DNA of 64,000 nt from Rhynchopus sp. YZ270_cl-10 (Eukaryota > Euglenozoa > Diplonemea > Diplonemida > Diplonemidae): assembly GCA_964035575.1 (NCBI GenBank), contig OZ037841.1, forward strand, positions 1,240,001 to 1,304,000, in the 5' to 3' direction. A program made the translations under genes and the position numbers. Each line of letters starts with the position of its first letter. The first letter of the stretch is position 1. Below the pieces are notes generated by a model that was not told the origin of the DNA, made no database searches, and was given only the letters and a program-made list of their open reading frames with translations. Shown here piece after piece: positions 1 through 10,960 of the stretch.

Positions 1-291
1 TCGCACCCATCTGTGCAAGCTTCATGGATCCGCAGAAGCTACAGCTGGACTGGTGGTACTGGTTGTGGAAGCCTACAAAGCAAACTGTAGAGGTCTTGTT
101 CAAGTGGAACGAAAAAAATTTTCTCTTCAAAACTCAAATTTCCCTCATATTTTCGTGTGTACACTTTTCCCAAGGTAAAATCCCTACCCAAAAAAAAAAA
201 CTCGCCAAAACTCGCCCCCCAAAAATGGGCGAGTTTTAGGCGAGTTTTTGGCGAGTAGGCGAGTTTTTTTTACTCGCCCGCACAGTATGTC
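1..291. other. unassigned flank with GGCGAG inverted repeats
   Basis: No gene is recognisable. Bases 196-277 carry several copies of a GGCGAGTTTT motif in both orientations, so the stretch can fold back on itself. It directly abuts the left end of the foldback palindrome and may be a piece of another element cut by the window edge. Confidence 0.3.
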
Positions 292-1540
292 TAGGGGGAG
301 CCACCAAGGGCGTTTTGCTGTCCAAAACCCATTTTTTTGAAATTTGGGTGAAGAAATCCACTAAAATGGGCGTGCCTGGCCGCAAATCGCCCTGGGGATC
401 ACCCATATATCCCAATAAACCACCTGACGACCTTCACAGAGCACTTCTTGTCTCAAAAAAATCGATTTTTTGTGAAAAAAAGCCCAAAAACCGCGTCACG
501 TTTGCGTCACGCTTGGTGACCAAAATTTAACACTTGCCAAGAAATTTCTCCAATCAGACAAAACTCCTTCTAAACACCCGAAAAACACTTCAGTCCACAT
601 CCGCTGGGGTCCCAGGGTGGAAATATATGGTTTTTGCAGCTTTTAGGGGTCCTGGGAGGGTCCCAGGCGTATTCATGAGGGACGGAACCGCTTATAATGC
701 CCGAAATTGCCTCTTTTTTAGGGTGCTTTTTCACCTTAAAAATTCAAAAAAAAGTGCTCAGACAATCACAGAAGTGTCCAAACCCCCTCGGAACTACTCG
801 CCAGACCCCCTGCGGGGTGGAGAATCATATTTGCGATCACTTTTTGGGCTAGTTTGCCCAAAATAACCCCGTGTCCCACTTTTGTCCCACTTGTCCCAAA
901 ATAGGCCAAAATACCCCATTTTGGGACAAGTGGGACAAAAGTGGGACACGGGGTTATTTTGGGCAAACTAGCCCAAAAAGTGATCGCAAATATGATTCTC
1001 CACCCCGCAGGGGGTCTGGCGAGTAGTTCCGAGGGGGTTTGGACACTTCTGTGATTGTCTGAGCACTTTTTTTTGAATTTTTAAGGTGAAAAAGCACCCT
1101 AAAAAAGAGGCAATTTCGGGCATTATAAGCGGTTCCGTCCCTCATGAATACGCCTGGGACCCTCCCAGGACCCCTAAAAGCTGCAAAAACCATATATTTC
1201 CACCCTGGGACCCCAGCGGATGTGGACTGAAGTGTTTTTCGGGTGTTTAGAAGGAGTTTTGTCTGATTGGAGAAATTTCTTGGCAAGTGCAAAATTTTGG
1301 CCCCCAAGCGTTACGCGAGCGTTACGCAATTTTGGGGTGTTTTTTCACAAAAAATCGATTTTTTTGAGACAAGAAATGCTCTGTGAAGGTCGTCAGGTGG
1401 TTTATTGGGATATATGGGTGATCCCCAGGGCGATTTGCGGCCAGGTACGCCCATTTTAGTGGATTTCTTCACCCAAATTTCAAAAAAATGGGTTTCGGAC
1501 AGCAAATCCTTAAGGATTTCCTTATACGTGGCTCCCCCTA
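292..1540. mobile_element. foldback element, 1.25-kb near-perfect palindrome
   Basis: The left arm (about 292-900) reappears as its reverse complement in the right arm (about 915-1540), leaving a centre of only some 15 bases near 905. The inner 330 bases of each arm look identical (the same 110-codon frame reads from 534 on + and from 1307 on -), while the outer parts differ at scattered sites, for example around 480-530 against 1275-1345. Both ends finish in AGGGGGAGCCAC. No transposase is encoded. It behaves as a foldback or very long-TIR non-autonomous DNA element. The frames within are by-products of the palindrome and are not called as genes. Confidence 0.8.
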
Positions 1541-1825
1541 CCCCCCCCCTCCCTAAGAACCCCCCTGTCCTCTACGATTTTTGAAAAAGGACGAAAAAGA
1601 CGAAAAAGGACGAAAAAGGACACTGTTAATGGTATACAGTAACTAAGTTACCTCTCGCGCTCCTGGTACAAAAAAGCGTCTCACAACCCACTGATAGTTG
1701 ACGCCTGTGTTTTCAAATTGATAAAAAAGTAAAAAAAAACACTTTTCAGTTTCTTGTTTTTGGCAATATATATTCCCTCTGATACCCCTTGCCCTAACCC
1801 TCGTGATAAACCCCCAACCCTTGTT

Positions 1826-4071
1826 TTATTTTTTCGCCTGCGCAAGCTTCGCTTTCTTTGCCGCCCTCTTCGTTGTCGTGCATATTGCCGTGACCTTGTG
1901 GAGTCTCTGCAAATCCATATTTTCCCTTCCTTCTGATTGCCACCCCATCGTGCTGAACACCCGTTCCTGGACTGCTGTATGCGGGACAATGGAGCACAAC
2001 TTTTTCGCTCGTGGTGGAAGAAGAAGATTAGGGTAGAGTTTCGACGCAATTCCCCAAAACACTTCAGGTGCGGATTTCTCGTGACACCAAAGCATCTTCG
2101 AGTGGTACGGAGCCTCTCTTGAGAGGAAACACGAAATCTCCCTCAGAAGTTCTAGCTCAGCCTCCTCGTTGTCAGCCCACAGCTCCACTGCTTTTTCTGC
2201 CTGATCCATGAGGCTCTTTGGATCGAACGTCTCAAGGTACCTTCCCAAAACCCCACGAGGGACTTTGCCTTCTGCGTCAGGAATGTAGCACGTAGGGGAC
2301 AAGATGGTGGCAAGAACACAGTGGCTGGTATCGACGTAGTACTTCTCTCGTTCATCCCTCGCCTTCTTGCACTTCTTGTGTCCAGGAACTTCCCCGTCAG
2401 GTGTAGTGCAGGCATTAAACACCTGCTTCAAAGCCCAGAACATCGGGAGAATGTGGCCAATGCGAGCAGAGTCTTGTTCCATGTACCTGATGGCTTCTGT
2501 CGTCGAGCACACTAACTTCCGCACAAACATGAACTTCTCCCAAAAAGCGAGATCTCCGAACTTCTGCAGGGCGGGCATCTGGTTGTGGATGCTGGTTTCA
2601 TTTTCGTCGTTCATGAGCGTCCGCATGGTGTTGAAGTTGTTGTTGATCCAATCCCAGGAGTCCCCAATCGTCAGCCAACGAGTATTGTTCCCAACGGGCG
2701 ACACTTTCTCCACCATAGCCGATGCCGCTTGGATTGCATACACAGCCTTCCTGATGTTCTCCGTGTTCTTTACCGCAGACACGATCTGGTTGCTCCACAC
2801 GAAGTACGCGTTATACACGTTAGGTGTATCCTTCTTTGATACAGTGCGGGTTCCGATAATATCATTCAGCAGCCTGTTTAAAGCATGGCACACGCACACC
2901 AAGATGAGGATTGTCGGGTAAACGTCCTTCAGGTCTTTGGCACCCTTCAAAATTGCCGACCCCGCGTCGACCAAAACGGCTGTCAGGTACTGCCCGATGC
3001 CCGTCTCCGAGATGATCTGCTTCAGCGCGGTGCAGTACTCCTCCCCGTCATGCGATCGTTGGGTCAGCGTGTGGCTCGCCAGCAGCTGTGGCTCAGGAGA
3101 ACAGATGGACACGCTGAGGAGGTGCTGTTTCTTCAGCTTGGATTCCCAAGCGTCGGCGTGCAGGGAGATCCCGGTACCGTTGTCCCGGGCAGCGTGCTTG
3201 ATGCGAGTAATCTCATCAAGCACAATCTCCTCGTACGCCGCATCCAGCAGCGGCCCACGAATGGCGTCCTCGTCTACCACCCTCCTCAGCGTGGGGCGAG
3301 TCGCCCGCATGGCCGCCTTAAACTCGGGGGAGGAGGCAAAACTGAAGGGGATACCTCCACAGTAGTAGGCCTTGGCCCAAGCTGAATCAATCAGCTTGTT
3401 CTCGGCCTCCGACACCCTGTCCACCACTCCAAGCAAAGATTGCTTGGGGTGGGCAGACCGAGTGTGTGCCTTGGGCACAGGCTTCGCCTTAGTAGATGTT
3501 GGGGCTGGGGCTGCTGGGGCTGGGGCTGAGGCTGCTGCTGAGGCTGCTGAGACTGCTGCTGGGGCTGGGGCTGAGGCTGCTGCTGAGGCTGCTGAGACTG
3601 CTGCTGAGACTGCTGCTGGGGCTGGGGCTGAGGCTGCTGCTGAGGCTGCTGAGACTGCTGCTGAGACTGCTGCTGGGGCTGCTGAGGCTGCTGCTGGAGC
3701 TACTGGGGCTGCTGCTGGGGCTGCTGAGGCTGCTGCTGGGGCTGAAACAATGGTGCAATCTGCATCTGCATCTGCTTCTGCATCTTCATCATCTTCTTCA
3801 TCGACATCTTCAGCATCTTCCATCCGGCTGCGCTTCCTCTTCTTAGCCAATTCAGCCTGTAGAATATGTGTGTGAATATTTTCGAGTAAATTTATTTTCA
3901 AACCTTGGCTTTGTTCTTGTAAACCTCCTCCGCATCTTTGCAGGACACAATGTGCTGCTTCCTCCTCTCCGCGTTCGACGCCTGGGCCATTGTCCCCTGG
4001 CATGCGTTGCACGTCAAAAACCTTCCGGTTTTTGAAAACAGCTCCCAAGTCCAGCATTTAGCTCTTGGCAT
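1826..4071 (-). CDS. hAT transposase with BED zinc finger (two exons)
   Basis: This is a cut-and-paste transposase of about 732 residues, spliced from exon 1 (4071-3904) and exon 2 (3856-1826). Exon 1 encodes a BED-type finger: W7, W9, F12, then C21-x2-C24 and H40-x3-C44, for DNA binding. Exon 2 opens with a basic/acidic stretch and a long Ala/Pro/Ser-rich low-complexity linker (DNA 3490-3760, a GCTGCT-type repeat). The RNase H-like core follows: the first acidic motif is SLHADAWES, the second TAVLVDAGS, then the CVCHALNRLL motif. The C-terminal dimerisation block is TAVQERVFSTMG, carrying the third catalytic acid (E). All three positions known from Hermes-type transposases are therefore filled. 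The start at 4071 is chosen because it puts the BED finger in frame across the intron. Confidence 0.88.
3857..3903 (-). other. 47-base GT-AG intron in the hAT transposase
   Basis: On the minus strand exon 1 ends in AAG, followed by GTTTGAAAAT and ending TATTCTACAG before GCTGAATTG. The junction is phase 0, and removing 47 bases joins the BED-finger frame to the catalytic frame. Unspliced reading from the exon-1 start meets a stop at once (TGA at 3900-3898). Confidence 0.8.
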
Positions 4072-4289
4072 GATTTGTTTTTTTTTCTTGTGTTTTTCTG
4101 TTGTTGGAGGACTTGAAATCAAGATTTTTTTTTGGGGGGGGGATTTTTTTGGGTGAACAGTGTTTTTCCTGGTGATTTTTCTGTACTGTACTTCCTGTAT
4201 TGTCCTTTTTCGTCCTTTTTCCCAGATCGAAAAAGGACGAAAAAGACGAAAAAGACGTAGAGGACGAAAAAGGACAAGGGGTATTCTTA

Positions 4290-5060
4290 CCCCTCCCCCC
4301 CCCAAAACGCGGACATTTTTGGTTTTTTTTCCCCCTATTTTTTGCTGGTTTTTGGGTGACGGGGTGCAAATTCGTGACCCAAAACACAGTTTTTTGGCAT
4401 TTCCGGAATCCGTCCAGAAAGTGGTGGGGTCAATCTCGAAAATTGGACAATTTTTTGACCACTTAAATTTTTGAAAATATGAGCCCGGTCACTAATACGT
4501 GGGGCCCATTTTCGGCCAAAAAATGCTGCTGAAAAAAATTTTCTGGTGAAAATTTTTCAGCCCCAAAACATGCCGCAATTTGCATTTCCGGAATCTGTCC
4601 GCGCTGTGGTGGGGTCAATTTGCCGAAATGGCCAAGTTCTTGGTTTTGGTCAAAATGAGTGTAAGGTAAAGGGGCCAAGGTAAATCCCACAACGCAGATT
4701 TTCTCTCTCTGATGCTGAAACCATGAAAATGCGCAAAAACACCGGCATTTGCATTTCCGGAATCCGTCCTTTCTGTGGTGGGGTCAATTTGCCAAAATGG
4801 GCAAGTTCTTGATTTTGGTCAAAACCCGTCGTGTAAGGTCAATGGGTCCAAGTGTTTGCCTGTAGAAACACGTGGTAGCAGGGGTTTTAGGGCCCCCCAT
4901 GCGTGTACATTTTGCAAAAAAAAAACGCGGGCATCTTGTATTTTTTATTTTGCCCGAAAACACCGGCATTTGCATTTCCTGAATCCGCCGGTTCTGTGGT
5001 GGGGTCAATTTGCCGAAATGGACGAGTTTTTATAAATTTTGGTCAAAATCGTGTACAACC
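4290..5060 (+). repeat. tandem array of GTGGTGGGGTCAATTTGCC modules
   Basis: Four diverged units sit near 4400, 4590, 4760 and 4975. Each begins with GCATTTCCGGAATC, then CCGTCC, then TGGTGGGGTCAATTTGCC, then a GAAATGG/CAAGTTCTTG segment. The first unit has the variant ending in TGAGCCCGGTCAC and GGGCCCATTTTCGGC. The same modules recur in this window at 8165-8345, 55900-55995, 57030-57490 and 60380-60640, in both orientations, so they are a dispersed family. No coding frame fits. Confidence 0.75.
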
Positions 5061-5410
5061 CCGGCAAAGAAAAAAAATTTCCAGGAAAAAAAAACCCCAA
5101 AATGTCCGCGTTTTCTGGAATTTCAGACCCCCCCCCTCCCCCCCCAAAAACGCGGACATTGTCCGCGTTTTTTGTTTTGATGCCACCCCCAACAACTACG
5201 CACTAAGTACGCAACAAGTACGTAATATAGGGTATTCCTGTATTTTTTTTTCTCGTGCACAAAGTACGCAGCAAGTACGCAAAATGGGGTTTTCAGGAGC
5301 GCCAATAATAAAGTAAAACCGCCCCACAATTTTGATTCAAGGTTTGACCAAGCAGAGGTGGCTTAGGTTTATCTATGATTTTTTTATTTTCGCTGTGCTT
5401 CATATTTTAT
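5061..5410 (+). other. spacer with short direct repeats
   Basis: Three copies of a CAAGTACGCA/TAA-type motif lie between 5198 and 5283, and a GTCCGCG/CGCGGAC inverted pair at 5103-5170. Near 5355 there is a worn copy of the hairpin-pyrimidine element (GGCTTAGGTTTATCTATG). No gene seen. Confidence 0.4.
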
Positions 5411-5492
5411 CTCCGGGGGTTCGATAACCCGCGGAGTGTCAGTGCCTGCGTCCCAGAGGCGTTTGCACTATCAACTTCACTTTGTCTATCAC
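5411..5492 (+). repeat. family B repeat (GGTTCGATAACCC hairpin)
   Basis: It contains GGGTTCGATAACCC, a perfect 5-bp hairpin with loop CGAT, then CAGTGCCTGCGTCCCAGAGG, GCGTTTGCACT and a pyrimidine tail. Other + strand copies or fragments lie at 6384-6484, 13640-13690, 14388-14445, 14950-15025, 15545-15612, 26585-26640, 27000-27055, 28337-28370, 35810-35925, 39230-39345, 49190-49235 and 50960-51003. Confidence 0.8.
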
Positions 5493-6383
5493 CCCGCATT
5501 TCACAAAAGGCGTCAATATGTCGACAGAACCCACTTCCATGGGCGAATTGTATTTTGCTAACTTTTTATTTTATTGAAAAAGGGTTTTGTGCAGGCATTT
5601 TACCTCAAAGAGGATTGAATTGTTCGGAGTTAGATTTTCAGAATTTTTCCAAAACAAAAAAAGGGTCGGATTTAAAGAAATGCTTGGGTTATGTGTCTGA
5701 GAGGCCTCTTCCATAATGTTATTTCAAAAGATTTATGTTATTTTGATGGCTTTTTGGAATAGTCATGTCACTTTGTGTGTGCATGATCCACTTTTTTTAC
5801 CGGGAAAAAACAGTTTGTTAGCGACACCAATAACACCAAACCATTTTTCACCGTAAAAAAACAAAAAAATAAAACGATTTTCCAGTCCTCATAACCCCGC
5901 GATCACAACAACGTTACTCCCCCCACCTTCCTGACACCCACTTCCTCTGTCTTTCCTCTTTTTGGATAGGTGCAAGGTGTACACTTCTGGAGTCAGGCCA
6001 GCTTATTGCACACGGGAGAGCTGCCACATCGAGGGGTGAGATGTGCTGCTTCTTCTTAATGACTTCTCGAGTCCGCATTGCACTTCGCGGTAGCCCCAAG
6101 GGAAGGCACCCTTCTTCAGAAGGTAGGGAATGCTGCCCACCCCTACCCCCTCTACACTGTCCGCGTAGATCCCCCCACGTAAGGAGTCATCTGATGCCAC
6201 AAAATTGCTCCCTCAAAGCGATGGCATTGGATGGCATGCATTGACGAACTGTGCAAATGATTGCCCCTTAATGTCACCTGCTCTGCTCCCATATGGTAAC
6301 TATCGTGCAAAACCCTAGGGCCATTTAGGCTTGGGGTGTAAGACGGTGGGGTGTTTTTCGAGTGGTTATGAAACGCCTTTTTT
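5493..6383. other. AT-rich spacer, no gene seen
   Basis: T-rich sequence without a frame showing coding bias. Bases 6187-6240 carry a CATCTGATGCC ... GGATGGCA segment that recurs at 7810-7870, a minor repeat. Confidence 0.4.
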
Positions 6384-6484
6384 TGTGGTAACCGTGTGCC
6401 AATGAAATGCTCTCTGGGGGTTCGATAACCCGCGGGGAAGCAGTGCCTGCGTCCATGAGGCGTTTGCACTTTCAACTTCTCTTT
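6384..6484 (+). repeat. family B repeat, long copy
   Basis: Begins GGTAACCGTGTGCCAATGAA, then the GGGTTCGATAACCC hairpin, GTGCCTGCGTCC, GGCGTTTGCACTTTCAAC and a 17-base pyrimidine tail. The same 5' extension occurs in the copy at 39230, which defines the full length as about 100 bases. Confidence 0.8.
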
Positions 6485-8164
6485 TTTTTTTTTTTGTTTT
6501 TGTCATTGTGCCCTGCATCCTGAAGTATTGTGAGTATTTGAGTACAGAACCCACCTCATCAGTGGGGGGTGAATTTCAATACAAAAAGGCATACAAAAAA
6601 AAAGTGCTAATGGTTTACATGCTCTCAGGGGTGTATGCATGGTGCAAATCCTACGTTACACCACCGTCTAAAATTTTTTTTAGGTGACTAAAAAACAGTA
6701 TGGCTCAAGATCATCTTATTAACTCTTCCCCCCCTTCTTTTGCAGAAACGAGAGGTGATGGGGAGGAAGAAAAAAAAAAATACTCTCAGTTCCGAATCCC
6801 CCGAGTCCCTCTCGTTGATGTCTTTAAAAAAATTTTTTTTTGTCCCTCTTTCTCTCTTTTTTAGTGCGATTCCCGTTCCCCTCGGATATATTCCCTCCTC
6901 CTCCTCCTACGTTATCCCAACAAAAATGCCTGATTTTTTTTTTTTCAACCATTACTATTCTCACATCCCTTCAGAAGGATATACAATTTCCAACACATTT
7001 TTTTTTTCAACGCTCTATTCGCCGTAGTGCTTAAATGAGTGCACAGCGATGACACAAAAAAAGGGCAACACTAATTTGTTTTCAAATTAAAGTATTACGC
7101 TTCTCAACCCTGCCTGTTGCAGTCACTGCAAAAAAAAAAAAATGTTAGTGGAGTTCATCCTGTGTCTACACTAATACAACCAAGTTTTCAAAAAAGAAAA
7201 AGGAGGAAAACCCAGAGATTCGCTGTGTGCGCATCCTGGCCCCTTTTAGGTGGACGATTTATTGAGGTTACAAAACTAATGTAATGTATCCTCAGTGTGT
7301 CTGCACATGATACAGTGCTCTCGGCAATCAAAAATGCCTCGATCAGTACACTGATACATTTCACACAAAAAAAACCCAACCCCTTTTTTGAACGATGTTT
7401 GCGCCCTCAGACGGAGCCTTATCATCGCAGATATACCCCTCCCTTTTTGTTTTTTTTATTTTTGGAAAATGCGATGCGATTCAGGGCAAAAAACCCGACA
7501 AAAATTAATATATTGAGCATACCCCACCAGATCACTCTGAATCATTTGAAAATATTGAAGCTTTTTTTTTTAGCTTTGTCTTTTGTGAGGGCTCTGTTCA
7601 TTTTGTCTTTGTCACCCAAATGAAAGAAAGAAGGTTTTTGGCAGTAAGGTCTGTCACACAATACACCTAACAGATTATCAAAAACAAGAATAGTGTTTGG
7701 AAAACTGACAATATGCACTTGAAACACATGTTCGTTTTTGAAAAAAGAAAATTTCACGTTTTCCCCCCCTCCACCCTCTCCCCACTCCCCCACCTCCACA
7801 CCGCACACAACCATCTGATGCCTATGAACAAAGCCATCTCCTTAAATGGCTGGCACCGGATGGCAGGTGTGTGTACCCTGTAGAGATTCATGACACCGTC
7901 ATACACTAAGTGGTTGTGCTCACAAAGGGCATATCCTAGCAGGGCTCCTCTAAGTGGCCAGAGAGGGTTGCTCTTTCTGGGGGTGTGATGTCATGGCTGT
8001 GTGCGTCCTTCAGGAGCGTTGGTTGAGCATTTTTTCTTTGAGACATAAGAGGTGTACGAGAAGTGCAATCGGCCATTCTTTCCCCATTTTTTTTCAACTT
8101 ACCTTCCTTCACCCCCCTGTAAGGGCAACCGTAGGTGAAGTAAGGTATAGTATTGAAATCGATG
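6485..8164. other. T-rich spacer with family E copy, no gene seen
   Basis: Long homopolymer T and A runs; no frame resembles a known protein or shows the GC-rich third-position bias of the real genes. Bases 7138-7200 hold a family E repeat. Confidence 0.4.
7138..7200 (+). repeat. family E repeat (GTGTCTACACTA hairpin)
   Basis: An A-run, then TTAGTGGAGTTCATCC, GTGTCTACACTAATACAACC and AAGTTTTCAAAA. TAGTG and CACTA can pair. Other + strand copies: 36160-36222, 47970-48030 and a variant at 55498-55560. All but the variant follow an A-run the same way. Confidence 0.75.
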
Positions 8165-8345
8165 TGGGGGGGGAGTAAAGGGTCAATTTTACAAAACCAG
8201 ATTTTGAGGAAAATTTTAGCCGAAAATGGGCCCCACGTATAAGGAACCGGGCTCATATTTCTCAAAATTTAAGTGGTCAAAAAATTATCCAATTTTCGAG
8301 ATTGACCCCACCACTGCACGGGCGGATCCCAAAAATGCAAATAAG
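8165..8345 (-). repeat. dispersed GTGGTGGGGTCAAT module, reverse
   Basis: The reverse complement of the sequence at 60380-60570, including GGGCCCCACGTATAAG, GAGCCCGG-type text and GATTGACCCCACCACTGC. The two copies look closely similar over about 170 bases, showing that this family moves in both orientations, unlike families A-E. Confidence 0.75.
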
Positions 8346-8585
8346 GACCCTTTTTAATTTGTTCTCTTGAAATGTATAATTTCATGTTTTCGCGAAAAAA
8401 ATAACAACTGATCCCTACAAGGGTTGAAGGAAGGTGGTTGAAAATAACAATAACAACAAGAACAACTAATTGCTAAGAAAAAACGGGTGTGATGTGGAAA
8501 ACTCCGCGCGATTTTCGAAACCACCGTAGCATCCTGGCGATTTGGTGGAGGTGCTGATGCGCCTGGTGTGATCGATGTGTTGTAG

Positions 8586-8748
8586 TCTGTGCATTCTGTG
8601 TTCCTTCCGCACTGCTCCAACGACGACGACAATGTGGGGAGCCTGTGGACAACTACGAGCTGGAACACGCCCAGCCTGCCGAGCCGACGTCCAACAACGC
8701 TCTCGAGCAGATGGTGCTGGATGAAGAGGACAGCCCCCCTTCTTGAAC
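8586..8748 (+). other. coding-like remnant, unrecognised
   Basis: A GC-richer patch in a T-rich spacer. One + frame ends at the stop at 8746-8748 and encodes a soluble, acidic tail with residues PVDNYELEHAQPAEP and then LEQMVLDEEDSPPS. Codon choice resembles the real genes, but there is no start, no domain and no partner exon that I can support. It could be a last exon or a worn transposon piece. Confidence 0.25.
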
Positions 8749-9402
8749 GTTTCAGATGCTGGCGTCCCAGTGGGTCTGGCAGCGTACGAAGAGCGTAAGC
8801 ATACCTACAGAAGAGCAGAATGCTGGGCGTGTTGTAGATTATTTCTACAGGATGGAGTTCCACATCACACCCCGTTTTTTTCCGATAGCAATTACTTGTT
8901 TCACCTACAGACAATTCCTTTCCCCATGAACAGAGAGGTGCATTCTCAGCCGCTGTGTGCTCAACCAGCGGCTGTCTTACGATACCTAAGGAGATGTGTT
9001 ATGCAAACCAAAAAAAAAAAATCCGTGTGTCCCTCACAAGCATTCAGCATGTTCCAGTTGCCCTTTTAAAAAAATGTGTTTTTCTTCTGTGTGTGAGGCA
9101 CATTAAGATTTTCCTTGTTTTTTTTTTGTTGGAATAGTGTATGTTGCCATTTGTGCAAAGCGTCACTTTCCCCTTTGTTCCAACAGAACAGAAGGTCAAA
9201 AAAATAGGGATTAAAGCGTGGATGCTTTCAGGGTTGCAGTCTATAAATTAATAGAAAAAAAAATGTCCCCCCTTTTATTCGGATTCTTTTAATGGTGGGA
9301 GGGGGTGTATTTGGTCAGAGATATTTTGATTTAGTTCTGTGTTTTTGGTTTATTTCATTTTATGCTGATTCTTCTTCTTCTTCTTCTTCTTCTCTTTTTT
9401 TT
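8749..9402. other. spacer, no gene seen
   Basis: T- and A-rich; no repeat or frame that I can support beyond homopolymers. Confidence 0.35.
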
Positions 9403-9460
9403 AGGTGGCTAAGCAAAGGCTTAGGTTCATCTTATAAACTTTTTTCTTTTTCTTTTTTAA
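9403..9460 (+). repeat. family A hairpin-pyrimidine element
   Basis: GGTGGCTAAGC, a 3-4 base loop, GCTTAGGTTCATCTTATAA, then a pyrimidine tract. CTAAGC (9409-9414) pairs with GCTTAG (9419-9424). It is preceded by a TTC microsatellite. Confidence 0.8.
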
Positions 9461-9954
9461 ATTCTGCGTTGTGTTGTGTCCAGCTACGATGCCACACAAC
9501 ACACACCCCCCACCTCCGCAATGTTACACTCTTGAGACTATCCACACAACTGCCTTTTTTCCAACACACAGCCCTGTCTCCCACCCTAATTATTCAATTG
9601 TCACTCCTTGAATAAATTAGCAGAGAAGTTCACAGCATTTTTTGGGCGCAGATCTCACGCTCTCCGCTCAAGGCATGGAATTTCACCTTTTTTCAGAACA
9701 TTTTATTATGTGATCTCAACTAGGGTAAGGATAGAGGGGGACTAAATTTCCGTTCTTTTTTTAAAAATTTGGTTTGTTTCGGTGCTTTCAAGATGGCTAA
9801 GAGAGGCGAAGAATTATCTTACCCACTTTTTTTACCTCTTTTCTTACTCCTTCTGTTCTGCCCCTTTTGTCTCGGTGTGCCCTGGGAGTGTTTCCGCTTC
9901 TTTTTTTTTTTTTTTGCTAAAAAAAAAATGTTTGGAAAATAGTGCAACTTTCAC

Positions 9955-10105
9955 CACGGATACTGCCAGATCTGGCCAGATTTGGGGATCTGGGAAATTT
10001 TTTTTTCTTCCAGTTTGGGTACATTTAGTGCACCCTATTATACCATCTATTCAGTAGAATAGTTAGTATATGAAACAATTTCTTCCAGATCTGGCAGTAT
10101 CCGTG
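9955..10105. mobile_element. 151-bp MITE-like inverted repeat
   Basis: The first 21 bases (starting CACGGATACTGCC) and the last 21 (ending GGCAGTATCCGTG) are perfect reverse complements; the arms contain AGATCT. The interior is T-rich. It encodes nothing and fits a short non-autonomous DNA element or a stable hairpin. Confidence 0.7.
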
Positions 10106-10618
10106 TTTCATCTTTTTTCGTTTCTCTCTTTATTAACAGAGTGCACCTCACCTCCCTTGGCATATTTTGTTATGAGCACAATATGGTGGTGGAAAAAGAG
10201 AAAAAAAATAAATAGATGAACTATAGTCCTTCTCGTGTACGCACCTTCGTAACCTCCAGAAGCCTTAGTTCATTTTTTCTCTTTTTATCTCATTTTTGTA
10301 TTATTGCAATTAAGCGCGTGTTATGTGTGACACACCCGAGGTGAAGTCTTTCACGGTTACGTTTTCAGATGTAAACCACGAAATGGATTGTAGGACTGCA
10401 TGGTTGGGGTGTCCACCTCCCCCCCCGGTACAGCCGGTCATATACCAAGGTACACTGTCACGAGAGGGCTTTGTATTTCAACCCTACTTTTTTTTTCTCT
10501 TCTGTTCTTAACATAGTGATAAATGCTTCGAGATGTGTTGTGTTCCTTTTGTGTCAATACGGTAGTGTGTGCTTGGTGCTCCTTCTTTTCAGGATATAAT
10601 TTTTGTGACCTTTTTTAA

Positions 10619-10668
10619 AGGTGGCTAAACACCATAAGGGCTTGGATCATCTTACCAACCGCTTTCCC
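10619..10668 (+). repeat. family A element, diverged
   Basis: GGTGGCTAAACACCATAAGG, GCTTGGATCATCTTACCAAC, then pyrimidines. Worn sister copies lie at 9785-9835 and 10250-10300. Confidence 0.6.
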
Positions 10669-10886
10669 TATATTTCAATTTCGATGAAGTAGGCGGCCAC
10701 ACGCCATGTCCTTGCTCTCCTCTTTTTTTTTGTCAGGTTGTTAGACATTAATTTGTCTCACGTTTTATTTCGTCTTTTATGTGTTCGCGTGGTGCATCCT
10801 TCAAGAAAAAACTTATTTTGGCACATAAATAGGTCATAAATAGGACCAATTTTTCTCTTCTGTTGCCGCAGGTACTTTGTGCTTTC

Positions 10887-10960
10887 ATCGGGGAGGGGCT
10901 GGCATCGTACAGTGAGTCAGTTGGAGGTGATTGCATCAGTAACTCTTTTTTTGTTGCAAT
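10887..10960 (+). repeat. family D repeat (GGCTGGCATCGTAC)
   Basis: GGGGCTGGCATCGTAC, then GAGTCAGTTGGAGGTGATTG, CATCAGTAACT and T-rich tail. Related + strand copies are at 11728-11785, 13878-13945 and 48932-48985, sharing ATCCGGATGGCTGGCATCG and TGCATTAATAACT-type text. Four copies are few, but their order of blocks is the same. Confidence 0.6.

Larger units (their letters stand above)
1554..4289 (-). mobile_element. hAT DNA transposon, apparently whole
   Basis: The ends are imperfect terminal inverted repeats: 1554 onward reads TAAGAACCCCCCTGTCC, and inward from 4289 on the other strand reads TAAGAATACCCCTTGTCC. Both are followed by subterminal copies of a GAAAAAGGAC motif (1582-1621 and 4200-4275). 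The 8 bases outside each end are CCCCTCCC (1546-1553 and 4290-4297), the 8-bp target duplication typical of hAT elements, though the site lies in a C-run so chance is not excluded. The element encodes one spliced transposase on the minus strand with catalytic residues present, so it looks recent and may be autonomous. Confidence 0.85.

Noticed and set aside
534-1307. Two identical 110-codon frames on opposite strands
   Set aside because: They are the two arms of the palindrome read from each side; no domain and no codon bias support a protein.
3489-3875. Plus-strand frames rich in Leu or Ala over the hAT linker
   Set aside because: They are shadows of the Ala/Pro-rich low-complexity linker of the transposase on the other strand.
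5411-5430. tRNA gene from GGGTTCGATAACCC
   Set aside because: Only the T-arm-like hairpin is present; no acceptor, D or anticodon arm precedes it in any of the copies.
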